Of a stretch of DNA of 64,000 nt, positions 9,701-16,708 are shown one piece after another. The stretch covers positions 434,001-498,000 of the forward strand of contig NZ_JAAVLX010000007.1 of assembly GCF_013114825.1 (NCBI RefSeq), read 5' to 3'. The notes beneath the pieces were generated by a model that made no database searches, was not told the DNA's origin, and worked only from the letters and a program-made list of their open reading frames with translations. A program made the translations under genes and the position numbers. This stretch comes from Bradyrhizobium australiense. GTDB lineage: Bacteria > Pseudomonadota > Alphaproteobacteria > Rhizobiales > Xanthobacteraceae. Each line of letters begins with the position of its first letter. Position 1 is the first letter of the stretch.

Positions 9701-10326
9701 AATGTGCGCGGTCGTGGAAGATCCTGCCGACCGTCGGCGAAGACGCCGAGTATCCCGACGTCTCCCCGCGCGACGCGCAGGCCTTGCGGGAATGGAAGGC
9801 GCTTGCCGAAGGCCACAAGCCGGCCGGTGCAAAGGCGGCTGGCTTGCCTGTCGCGTTGGTCGAGCAGCAACCTTTGGAGAAACCGCGACGAAAGGAGGAA
9901 GCGCCGGAGCAGGCCGGTTCAGGACAGGTGACGGCGGACACGGCTGACAAGAAGGTCAGAGCTAGGAAGACTTTGGAAGCCGCGCAGGCTGAGCAAGCCA
10001 AGAGCGAGGCGAAAGCCAAGAGGGCCCCCGAACCCAAGAAGGCCAAAGCAAAGAAGGCCAAGGCCAACAAAGCCAAGGCCAAGAAAACCGCGGTCAAGAA
10101 AGCCAAGTCCAACACAGCAAAGACCAAGAAAACAACGGCTAAGAAGACCAAAGCCAAGGCCGGGAAAGCCGCCAAATCCAAAAAAGCTGCTTCAGCAAAT
10201 AAGCCGGCTAAGAAGGGAGCTAAAAGGAAAGCGGCAAAGAAGGCCACCAAGAAAATGACTGCCAGTAAGGCGGTAAGAAAGTCGTCTGCGACCGGACCGA
10301 AAAAGAAGAAAAAGAAGGCGAGATAA
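6754..10326 (+). CDS. ileS: Isoleucyl-tRNA synthetase with a Lys/Ala-rich C-terminal tail
   Basis: 1190 residues. A class I synthetase that charges tRNA-Ile: HIGH at 74-77, the CP1 editing domain with TTTPWTLPGN near 264, the DVWFDSGSTH and YLEGSDQHRGWF core motifs, and KMSKS at 690-694. The normal enzyme seems to end near residue 1012 (REWKAL). About 175 more residues follow, the last hundred almost only Lys and Ala with Thr and Ser, like the tail of histone H1. Part of the editing domain (about 7490-7860) has clearly lower G+C than the rest. The ATG at 6754 starts a region that matches other alphaproteobacterial IleRS proteins; upstream codons in the same frame look non-coding. lspA follows with no gap. 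Confidence 0.95.
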   Translation: MSQQPQKSDVTDYSKTLFLPQTEFPMRAGLPQREPEILKYWNEIDLYGKLREDAQGRAKFVLHDGPPYANGNIHIGHALNKILKDVVTKSQQMLGFDSNYVPGWDCHGLPIEWKIEEENYRSKGKPKPDFRDSTAMVAFRKECRAYATHWLNVQREEFKRLGIIGDWDHPYATMSYPAEAQIARELMKFAANGTLYRGSKPVMWSVVEKTALAEAEVEYEDYTSDMVWVKFPVSHVPMEDADPGKQPTFHPLLPPNTSVVIWTTTPWTLPGNRAISFSPKIAYGLYRITDAPADNWAKTNDLLILADKLASDVFNQARVTAFSRVADVSAETLAAYVYRHPLEHLAGGYGFDVPMLAGEHVTDDTGTGFVHTAPGHGREDFDVWMANARELNARGISTAIPYTVDENGAFTVQAPGFTGKRVINDKGEKGDANEAVIKALIEADRLLARGRLKHQYPHSWRSKKPVIFRNTPQWFIAMDKEMPEEGIDIGRLAALQRYGGNTLRGRALLAIDETQWVPPSGQNRIYGMIKSRPDWVISRQRAWGVPIAVFVREKGDGSAEILQDEIVNQRIVEAFMEEGADAWYMDGARERFLGERAGEDWKKVDDILDVWFDSGSTHAFVLEDRQNFPNLGNIVRKVDGGEDTVMYLEGSDQHRGWFHSSLLESSGTRGRAPYDVVLTHGFTLDENGRKMSKSLGNTVEPQKVMKDSGADILRLWVCATDYADDQRIGPEILKNTIETYRKLRNSIRWMLGTLHHFNPADAVAHGDMPELERLMLHELAKRATTVRQAYAEFDYKTVVATLAAFMNSELSAFYFDIRKDTLYCDPPSSLARKAALTTIDIICDAILRWLAPVLSFTTEEAWRMSKPVAEASVHLTLFPEGFDQFRDETLAAKWEIIRDVRRVVTGALEVERAAKNIGSSLEASPLVYVSDKNIFNTLFDVDLAEVCITSNAMVTDDDAPASAFRLADVPGVAVVVEKAVGTKCARSWKILPTVGEDAEYPDVSPRDAQALREWKALAEGHKPAGAKAAGLPVALVEQQPLEKPRRKEEAPEQAGSGQVTADTADKKVRARKTLEAAQAEQAKSEAKAKRAPEPKKAKAKKAKANKAKAKKTAVKKAKSNTAKTKKTTAKKTKAKAGKAAKSKKAASANKPAKKGAKRKAAKKATKKMTASKAVRKSSATGPKKKKKKAR

Positions 10327-10845
10327 GTGTCTGGCCGCGAACGCTCGACAACCCCTCACCTCCGCGCCGGCGCCATGGTCGCGATCGCGACGCTGGCGTT
10401 CGACCAGGCCTCGAAACTCTGGCTGCTCTACGTGTTCGACCTCGCCCATCGCGGCGCGGTCCGGGTGACGCCGTTCTTCGACCTCGTGCTGGCCTGGAAT
10501 GTCGGGATCAGCTTTGGCTGGTTCCAAAGCGATAACCAGCTCGCCCAGCTCGCGCTAATGGCGATCAAGGCGATTGCGGTGATCGTGCTGGGGATCTGGA
10601 TGGCGCGCTCCAGCACCCTTATGGCGACGCTGGCGCTCGGATTGATCATCGGCGGCGCGGTCGGCAACGGCATCGACCGATTCGTGCACGGCGCGGTGGT
10701 CGATTTCGCCCTGTTCCACATCGAGATCGGAGGAAAAACCTTCAATTGGTACGTGTTTAACCTTGCGGATGTGGCCATTGTTGCCGGAGTAGCGGGCCTA
10801 TTGTATGACTCGTTCCTGGGGGTACCCGCCGCAAAAGCGCCCTGA
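10327..10845 (+). CDS. lspA: Prolipoprotein signal peptidase (signal peptidase II)
   Basis: 172 residues with four membrane segments. The catalytic aspartates are D117 (GNGIDRF) and D148 (NLADVAI). It cleaves the signal peptide of lipid-modified prolipoproteins in the inner membrane. The GTG start follows the ileS stop directly, so the ileS-lspA order known from many bacteria is kept and coupling is likely. The next gene resembles the lipoprotein BamF, a plausible client family, although that protein shows no lipobox here. Confidence 0.95.
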   Translation: MSGRERSTTPHLRAGAMVAIATLAFDQASKLWLLYVFDLAHRGAVRVTPFFDLVLAWNVGISFGWFQSDNQLAQLALMAIKAIAVIVLGIWMARSSTLMATLALGLIIGGAVGNGIDRFVHGAVVDFALFHIEIGGKTFNWYVFNLADVAIVAGVAGLLYDSFLGVPAAKAP

Positions 10846-10938
10846 TCCCGGCCGATACGGACCCCTGCGGTATGAAGCCGTTAGGGCCCTCAAGCCCGGC
10901 CCCCGCGTGTTGCAGAAATTGTGAATGGGAACAGCGCG

Positions 10939-11655
10939 ATGCGCGAGACCGAAGCCCGCTTCTGGATGGTGCAGACCAACTCGCTGAGCCGGGCGCTGCG
11001 GTTCGCCGCGATGGCGCTGGGCATAGGCCTTGTGATGGCCGCCGGACCGGTGCACGCGGCTGACGACGAGGACGAAGACGACGACAAGACCTTCGAGGAA
11101 AAGATCATCGAAGGCATCATGCGCGGCATCGGCGGCACCAACATGGAAAATCGCGGCATCGAATACCGCGAGCGATCCCCGCTGGTGGTACCACCCAAGC
11201 TCGACTTGCCGCCGCCGGCCGCGACCGCCGCTGAGGCGAAGGCGCCGAACTGGCCAAAGGATCCCGACGAGCAGCGCCGCAAGGCGGCGATTGCGGCACG
11301 CAAGAAAGAGAACAAGGACCCGCGCGAAGCGGCCCGCATCCTGACGCCAGCCGAACTCGCGGTGGGCAAGACCGCGGCGCCCGCGCGCAAGGACAACGAT
11401 CCGGTGCAGCCCGGTACCTCGAACAACAACCCGATCCTGAGCCCGTCGCAACTCGGCTATAGCGGCGGCTTCAGCGGCCTGTTCGGCGGCAACAAGACCG
11501 AGACCGCCCCATTCAAGGGCGAGCCGACACGTGAATCGCTGACTCAGCCTCCGCCCGGCTACCAGACGCCGTCGTCCAACTTCGCTTACGGCACAGGGCC
11601 GAAGGAATCGCTCAACAAGGAATACAATCCGGCCGCCGGCAAGTATGGCGAATAG
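10939..11655 (+). CDS. Exported DUF3035-like (possibly BamF-related) protein
   Basis: 238 residues. A hydrophobic signal segment ends at about VMAAGPVHA, followed by a very acidic stretch (DDEDEDDDK), a motif SPLVVPPKLDLPPP, and a long low-complexity Pro/Ala/Gly/Asn tail. DUF3035 (BamF of the alphaproteobacterial outer-membrane assembly complex) carries a similar 'PLvvPP-L-PP' motif and sits between lspA and two M16 protease genes in relatives I know, exactly as here. Unlike the lipoprotein BamF, no lipobox cysteine is visible, and this protein is longer. The ATG at 10939 or that at 10966 may be used. The role in outer-membrane assembly is inferred from context and one motif. Confidence 0.55.
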   Translation: MRETEARFWMVQTNSLSRALRFAAMALGIGLVMAAGPVHAADDEDEDDDKTFEEKIIEGIMRGIGGTNMENRGIEYRERSPLVVPPKLDLPPPAATAAEAKAPNWPKDPDEQRRKAAIAARKKENKDPREAARILTPAELAVGKTAAPARKDNDPVQPGTSNNNPILSPSQLGYSGGFSGLFGGNKTETAPFKGEPTRESLTQPPPGYQTPSSNFAYGTGPKESLNKEYNPAAGKYGE

Positions 11656-11813
11656 TTAAGTTCATCTCTCGCCTTCGTGACGATTGTCGCTACCGGCGCG
11701 GTGTACGATGCCGCGGCTTGTTCCCGAACGTTTTGTCGGGTTACTTCTAACATTTGCGCGAATTCGTTTCGCAGGCCGGTAACCAGCTTTGCGGAACAAG
11801 CGCCAGATAGGTC

Positions 11814-13205
11814 ATGATGTCCTCACACCGCTTTGCCGTTTCTGTTGTTGCAGCCTTCATCTCGACGTTTGCTTTCTTCGCCGGCAGCGCATTCGCCCAG
11901 ACCACCGTCACGTCGGAACGTCCCGCCAGTTTCACTCTCGACAACGGCCTGCAAGTAGTGGTGATCCCCGATCACCGCACGCCCGTCGTCACGCAGATGA
12001 TCTGGTACAAGGTCGGCTCCGCCGACGAGACGCCGGGCAAATCGGGACTGGCCCACTTCCTCGAACATCTGATGTTCAAGGGCACAGAGAAACATCCCGC
12101 CGGTGAATTTTCGCAAACCGTGCTGCGGATCGGCGGCAATGAGAACGCCTTCACCTCGCTCGATTACACCGGCTATTTCCAACGCGTGCCGCGCGAGCAA
12201 CTGGCGAAAATGATGGAGTTCGAGGCCGACCGCATGACCGGCCTCATCCTCAAGGATGAGAACGTACTTCCCGAGCGCGATGTCGTGCTCGAAGAATTCA
12301 ACATGCGGGTTGCCAACAATCCCGACGCCCGGCTCACCGAACAGATCATGGCGGCGCTGTATCTCAACCATCCCTATGGCCGACCGGTGATCGGCTGGCG
12401 CCAGGAAATCGAGAAGCTCGACCGCGAGGATGCGCTGGCGTTCTACAAGCGGTTCTACGCACCGAACAATGCGATCCTGGTGATCGCGGGCGACGTCGAC
12501 GCCAAGGAAGTCCGCCAGATGGTGGAAAAAGCCTATGGCGGCATCCCGGCGCAGCCGGCCATTGCCGCGCATCGAATCCGCCCGCAGGAGCCGGTGCCCG
12601 CGGCACCGCGCACGGTGACACTTTCCGATCCGCGCGTCGAGCAGACCAGCCTTCGGCGCTATTACCTCGTCCCATCCTCCGCGACCGCTGCGGTCGGCGA
12701 AGGCCCCGCGCTCGACGTGCTCGCACAACTGATGGGCGGCGGCTCCAACTCCTATCTCTATCGCGCGCTGGTAATCGACCGGCAGCTCGCGATTAGCGCC
12801 GGCGCCGGCTACCAAGGCACCTCGCTGGACCCTACGCAGTTCTCGATCTCGGTTTCGCCAAAACCCGGCGTGGAGTTTTCGCAGATCGAGCAGGTGATCG
12901 ACGGCGTGATCGCGGAGGTCATCCAGAATCCGGCCCGCGCTGAGGATCTCGAGCGGGTCAAGACCCAGTTGATTGCGGAAGCGATCTACGCCCAGGACAA
13001 CCAGGCCACGCTGGCGCGGTGGTATGGCGGCGCACTGACCACGGGACTATCCATCGACGATATCAGGAGCTGGCCGGACCGGATTCGCGCCGTCACCGCC
13101 GAGCAGGTCCGTGATGCCGCGCAGAAATGGCTCGACAAGAAGCGCTCGGTGACCGGCTATCTGATCAAGGATACCGCGCAAAAACGCGAGGAGAAGCGCT
13201 CGTGA
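11814..13205 (+). CDS. M16 zinc metalloprotease, catalytic subunit
   Basis: 463 residues with a signal peptide ending near AGSAFA, so the protein is periplasmic. The inverted zinc motif HFLEH (H81, E84, H85) with the downstream glutamate E161 (VVLEEF) marks an active M16B peptidase (pitrilysin/insulinase clan). The C-terminal half is the second, non-catalytic M16 domain. The next gene overlaps by four bases and encodes a partner without the zinc motif, so a heterodimer like the mitochondrial processing peptidase is likely. The substrate is unknown. Two ATG codons (11814, 11817) are equivalent start choices. Confidence 0.9.
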   Translation: MMSSHRFAVSVVAAFISTFAFFAGSAFAQTTVTSERPASFTLDNGLQVVVIPDHRTPVVTQMIWYKVGSADETPGKSGLAHFLEHLMFKGTEKHPAGEFSQTVLRIGGNENAFTSLDYTGYFQRVPREQLAKMMEFEADRMTGLILKDENVLPERDVVLEEFNMRVANNPDARLTEQIMAALYLNHPYGRPVIGWRQEIEKLDREDALAFYKRFYAPNNAILVIAGDVDAKEVRQMVEKAYGGIPAQPAIAAHRIRPQEPVPAAPRTVTLSDPRVEQTSLRRYYLVPSSATAAVGEGPALDVLAQLMGGGSNSYLYRALVIDRQLAISAGAGYQGTSLDPTQFSISVSPKPGVEFSQIEQVIDGVIAEVIQNPARAEDLERVKTQLIAEAIYAQDNQATLARWYGGALTTGLSIDDIRSWPDRIRAVTAEQVRDAAQKWLDKKRSVTGYLIKDTAQKREEKRS

Positions 13206-14572
13206 TCCGTTTTTCAATTCCCGCGCAGCGCCTTGCATCCAGCCTGATCACCGGCGCTCTGCTGCTGGCGCTGGCGGCAACGCCATCGCATGCCGCAGCA
13301 AAGATACAGCGGCTGGTCTCGCCAGGCGGTATCGAGGCCTGGTTCGTGCAGGACGCCACCGTGCCGCTGATTGCGATGGAATATGCCTTCAGCGGTGGCG
13401 CTGCCCAGGATCCGTCAGGCAAGTCCGGCGTCGGCAACATGGTCGCCGGCCTGCTCGATGAAGGCTCCGGCGATCTCGATTCCAAAACCTTCCACGAGCG
13501 CCTCGAGCGCCGCGCTATCGAGCTGAGCTTCACGTCGACCCGGGATTCCTTCCGCGGCTCGCTCCGCATGCTCAAGGACAACAAGGACGAGGCTTTCGGC
13601 CTTCTCCATCTGGCGCTGACGTCGCCGCATTTCGACGCCGCAGACGTCGAGCGCATTCGCGCGCAGGTGCTCTCCGGGCTGCGCCGTGACACCACCAACC
13701 CGACCGCGCTGGCGAGCCGCAAGTTTTTGGAAGTGGCCTTTGGCGATCATCCCTATGGCCGACAGGCTAACGGCACGCTGGACAGCGTGCCGAAGATCGA
13801 TGTCTCCGACATGAAGGATTACGTTCGCCGCGTGATTGCGAAGGATAATTTGCGGATCGCCGTGGTCGGCGATGTCGATGCCGAAACGCTCGGCAAGCTC
13901 CTGGACAAGACGTTCGGCGGATTGCCGGCCAAGGCCAGCCTGACGGCGATCGCCGAGGTCGAGGCCACCAAGCCGCCGCAGCGCGCGTTCGTGCCGCTCG
14001 ACGTGCCGCAGACGGTAGTGACGTTCGGCGGCCCCGGCATTCGCCGCCACGATCCGAATTTCATGGCCGCCTATGTCGTGAACCACATCCTCGGCGGCGG
14101 CGGCTTGTCGTCGCGGCTCTACAAGGAGGTGCGCGAAAAGCGCGGGCTCGCCTATTCGGTCTATGAATCCCTGCTCTGGATGGATCGCTCTGCGCTGTTC
14201 ATCGGCAATACCGGCACCCGTGCCGACCGTGCCGGCGAGACGGTGGACGCGATCGAGAAGGAAATCCGCCGCATCGCCGAGGAAGGTCCGACCCAGAAGG
14301 AACTGGACGAGGCCAAGTCGTACCTCAAGGGCTCGCAGATGCTGGCGCTCGATACCTCTTCGAAGCTCGCGCAGGCTCTGCTGCAATACCAGCTCGACAA
14401 GCTCCCGATCGACTACATCGAGAAGCGCAACGCCCTCGTCGACGCCGTCACCCTCGACGACGCAAAAAAAGCCGCGCAGAAGCTGTGGGGCCAGGGCCTC
14501 CTCACCGTGATCGTCGGCCGCGCCCCGCAAGCCGCCGCGCAACCAGTGGTGGCGCCGCCGAAGGCGAATTAG
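13202..14572 (+). CDS. M16 family protein lacking the zinc motif, non-catalytic partner
   Basis: 456 residues, signal peptide ending near TPSHA. Where the upstream protease has HxxEH this protein has NMVAGLLDEG, so zinc cannot be bound. The C-terminal half keeps features of the substrate-binding M16 subunit (GGGGLSSRLYKEVREKRGLAY). It is probably the regulatory or substrate-binding half of a periplasmic heterodimer. The GTG start overlaps the upstream TGA as GTGA, indicating coupled translation and matched amounts of the two subunits. Confidence 0.88.
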   Translation: MIRFSIPAQRLASSLITGALLLALAATPSHAAAKIQRLVSPGGIEAWFVQDATVPLIAMEYAFSGGAAQDPSGKSGVGNMVAGLLDEGSGDLDSKTFHERLERRAIELSFTSTRDSFRGSLRMLKDNKDEAFGLLHLALTSPHFDAADVERIRAQVLSGLRRDTTNPTALASRKFLEVAFGDHPYGRQANGTLDSVPKIDVSDMKDYVRRVIAKDNLRIAVVGDVDAETLGKLLDKTFGGLPAKASLTAIAEVEATKPPQRAFVPLDVPQTVVTFGGPGIRRHDPNFMAAYVVNHILGGGGLSSRLYKEVREKRGLAYSVYESLLWMDRSALFIGNTGTRADRAGETVDAIEKEIRRIAEEGPTQKELDEAKSYLKGSQMLALDTSSKLAQALLQYQLDKLPIDYIEKRNALVDAVTLDDAKKAAQKLWGQGLLTVIVGRAPQAAAQPVVAPPKAN

Positions 14573-14585
14573 CCAAATGGCAAGC

Positions 14586-14700
14586 TGCGCCCTCTCCCCG
14601 CTTGCGGGGTAGAGTTGGAGCGGGGGCCGCCACAGGCACTGCCGTTGCGGCTTCCCCACCCTGGCCCTCCGCCGCAAGCGGGAGGGGGAATGGAAGCGCC
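14586..14700. repeat. Family 1 palindromic repeat, paired copies
   Basis: Between the M16 gene and arfB two copies of the CCCC-TTGC-GGGG palindrome (CTCTCCCCGCTTGCGGGG at about 14590 and CCGCCGCAAGCGGGAGG at about 14667) face each other around a G/C-rich spacer of about 60 bases. No coding signal is visible. Confidence 0.65.
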
Positions 14701-14765
14701 ACAGGGCAACCTCCCTATAAAACCGCTATGGTGCGTGCTGATTCTGCATCTCTCCGGTGAACGCC

Positions 14766-15182
14766 ATGCTGCGGGTTTCCCGCGACCTCACGATCGACGA
14801 GGACGACATCGAGATCGGTTTTGTCCGCGCCTCCGGCCCGGGCGGGCAGAATGTCAATAAGCTCGCGACCGCAGCCCAGCTCCGCTTCGACACGCGCAAG
14901 ATCGCGCTGCCGGAGGACGCGGCCGCGCGGCTGGTCCGGCTCGCCGGCCAGCGCATGACCAAGGAGGGCGTGATCGTGATCCACGCCCAGCGCTTCCGCA
15001 CCCAGGAGCGCAACCGGGCCGACGCCATCGACCGCCTGCTCGAAATGCTGCGCGAAGCCATGATCCGCCCGACGCCGCGGCGGCCGACCAAGCCGACCTT
15101 CGGATCGAAGCAGCGGCGGCTGGAAGGCAAGAAGCGGCGCAGCGACATCAAGGCGAAACGCACTGGGCGCTTTGACGATTGA
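14766..15182 (+). CDS. arfB: Peptidyl-tRNA hydrolase ArfB (YaeJ), ribosome rescue
   Basis: 138 residues. The GGQ motif (G26-G27-Q28, in SGPGGQNVNK) is that of class I release factors, but the protein is short and lacks the codon-recognition domains. The C-terminus is Lys/Arg-rich (RRLEGKKRRSDIKAKR), the tail that in ArfB/YaeJ/ICT1 enters the mRNA channel of ribosomes stalled without a stop codon. It hydrolyses the peptidyl-tRNA and frees the ribosome. The ATG at 14766 was preferred to a GTG at 14757. Confidence 0.92.
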   Translation: MLRVSRDLTIDEDDIEIGFVRASGPGGQNVNKLATAAQLRFDTRKIALPEDAAARLVRLAGQRMTKEGVIVIHAQRFRTQERNRADAIDRLLEMLREAMIRPTPRRPTKPTFGSKQRRLEGKKRRSDIKAKRTGRFDD

Positions 15183-15199
15183 ACTCCGATCACGACGTC

Positions 15200-15733
15200 T
15201 CAATCGCGGATCAGATATTCCCGGATCATGATCCGCGCGCGGTGGATGCGCGCCTTGACGCTCTCGCGTGTCAGCCCAAGAACGCCTACGATGTCGTCGA
15301 TCGACAATTCCTCGATATCGCGCAGCAGGATCACCTCGCGGTAATGATCGGGCAGCGACTGGATGGCGCGGGAAAGGTCGATGCGAATGTCTTCCGGCGC
15401 CCGATGCGCCAGGCGCGCCTCCGCATCGTCGGCCGGCGCTTCCGCGCCCCCCGCCGCCCGACGCAGCAGGCGAAGGCAGGCACGGCGCGCCACCGCGAAC
15501 AGCCAGGCCGAGAACGACGTCACAGCGCGCAGCGTACCAACCCGCCGGTACAGCAGCAGCAGCGTTTCCTGAACCGCATCATCGATATCGGCCGCGCGGC
15601 AGTTGCGCGCGGCATAGCGGCGGATGTCGGGCTGGGCTATCGCGATCAGCGCGACCAGCGCATCGGCGTCGCCGCTGCGCGCGGCTTCGATCAGCAAGGG
15701 GTCGCAGCGCCTCGCGCCGGCCAGCGCGGTCAT
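15200..15733 (-). CDS. ECF-type RNA polymerase sigma factor
   Basis: 177 residues from the ATG at 15733, which overlaps the stop of the upstream gene as ATGA; a longer reading from 15775 is possible. Region 2 includes DIDDAVQETLLLLYRRV and the Trp of FSAWLFAVARR. Region 4 includes SLPDHYREVILLRDIEELS and a helix-turn-helix (IDDIVGVLGLTRESVKARIHRAR). No anti-sigma gene of the usual ChrR, zinc-finger or FecR type is adjacent. The preceding coupled gene encodes a small membrane protein of the DUF2892/YgaP-like type. The signal and regulon are unknown. Confidence 0.88.
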   Translation of the reverse strand: MTALAGARRCDPLLIEAARSGDADALVALIAIAQPDIRRYAARNCRAADIDDAVQETLLLLYRRVGTLRAVTSFSAWLFAVARRACLRLLRRAAGGAEAPADDAEARLAHRAPEDIRIDLSRAIQSLPDHYREVILLRDIEELSIDDIVGVLGLTRESVKARIHRARIMIREYLIRD

Positions 15734-15936
15734 GGCGAAGGCAGCCTCCGGCCGACCATGACGCACATCGGACAAAAGCCCAAAAACCCGGTTGCGATCG
15801 CGATCGCGCCAGTGCCCGCGATCAGATAACCGGCCATGGTGCCGGGCATGCCGAAAAGCCCATAGGCGATCATCACAACGCCCCCGATCGTCCGCATCGC
15901 CCGCTCCCAGGCCGGCAAATTCTTGTGATAAAGCAT
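15730..15936 (-). CDS. DUF2892 (YgaP-like) small membrane protein
   Basis: 68 residues with two hydrophobic segments (about 15-33 and 36-52) and a C-terminal GFCPMC motif, as in the YgaP-like transmembrane domain that often accompanies rhodanese and sulfur genes. GGGAG precedes the ATG at 15936. The stop overlaps the start of the sigma factor gene by four bases, so the two are co-expressed. Whether the Cys pair senses redox or sulfur compounds for the sigma factor is only a guess. Confidence 0.8.
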   Translation of the reverse strand: MLYHKNLPAWERAMRTIGGVVMIAYGLFGMPGTMAGYLIAGTGAIAIATGFLGFCPMCVMVGRRLPSP

Positions 15937-15957
15937 AACAGCTCCCTTTGATTTAAC

Positions 15958-15977
15958 GAGAGAACCTCACCGTGTTC
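15958..15977. promoter_or_regulatory. Inverted repeat upstream of the DUF2892-sigma operon
   Basis: GAGAAC and GTTCTC are separated by eight bases, 22 bases upstream of the DUF2892 start. A palindrome this close to a start is a candidate operator or an overlap with the promoter. No known regulator consensus was matched. Confidence 0.3.
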
Positions 15978-16033
15978 TCGTCAGATAGAGCCGCCCAGCC
16001 GGGCTTTCGGTTCGCGGACTCGGGCCAAGGCAC

Positions 16034-16072
16034 AAAAAACTCCGGCCGCGTATCGCGGCCGGAGTTCTGTTT
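16034..16072 (-). terminator. Rho-independent terminator
   Basis: A perfect 11-bp stem (CTCCGGCCGCG paired with CGCGGCCGGAG, three-base loop, 16040-16064) is followed on the minus strand by a run of six T. It lies 52 bases past the stop of the small exported protein gene and should end its transcript. The plus-strand side has only a weak T-run. Confidence 0.85.
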
Positions 16073-16116
16073 GGAGAACAACCCGGCGGAGGAGACAGGT
16101 GTCCTCCGGGTGGTTC

Positions 16117-16404
16117 TTACCGGCTAGTCGCTGGAGGGGTAGCCGCCCCGCCGGTCGTCTTCGTGCCGCTGCCGGCTCCGACGGTGCCCTTCATCCCGCT
16201 CTTCGCGCCAGCCCTCTGGCTGGCGGCGCCCGCCGGTGCGGTGGCATCCTCGTCCATGCTGCCCGACGCGCCGCCCTGCATCTGGGTTGTGCCCTTTGCT
16301 CCGCCGCGGATCTGGCTGTCGGATGAGGCGCCTTGCGCCAGTACCGGACCTGCAAGCAGAGCCGAGATTGCAACCGCGATCGCCGAGGTTTTCACTAGCT
16401 TCAT
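16117..16404 (-). CDS. Small exported Gly/Ala/Thr-rich protein of unknown function
   Basis: 95 residues. The ATG at 16404, preceded by GGAGAAA, gives a clean signal peptide (KLVKTSAIAVAISALLAGPVLA, cut near AQG). The mature part is about 70 residues of low-complexity Gly, Ala, Ser and Thr with several basic and acidic residues, and no domain I recognise. It is probably periplasmic and disordered. The gene stands alone, with its own terminator. Confidence 0.65.
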   Translation of the reverse strand: MKLVKTSAIAVAISALLAGPVLAQGASSDSQIRGGAKGTTQMQGGASGSMDEDATAPAGAASQRAGAKSGMKGTVGAGSGTKTTGGAATPPATSR

Positions 16405-16708
16405 CCATTTCTCCAAGGTTTTGTTGACGACGAACAGTTCGGCTTCTTTAGGCACCGTTCACAACCCGAACATGTTCATCGCCGGATCAGTCGTTATCCG
16501 CGAACGGCGCGTTCGCCATGCAAGCCGCGCGATGTGGTGATCGTGCAGGGATTTCGGGGTCATTTTGCGAATCCTTGGCCACACACAGACCGCATATACG
16601 GCGCCCCCCGCAGCTTCCGGAAAGTTCCGTAAAAATATTTTGAACACATGCATTTGACTCGGTAGCCGCGTAAAATCGTCGTCCAGCCTCGAATCGATCC
16701 GAGAACGC
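16405..16708. promoter_or_regulatory. Divergent intergenic region before mutL
   Basis: 304 bases between a leftward small gene and rightward mutL. It is relatively A/T-rich around 16625-16660. No repeat family member, RNA gene or convincing promoter box was found. Confidence 0.3.

Noticed and set aside
15940..16000. EcfG-type promoter (GGAAC-N16/17-CGTT) before the DUF2892-sigma operon
   Set aside because: Only AGAAC with 15 bases to CGTT is found on the minus strand; both the box and the spacing are off. Only the palindrome is reported.
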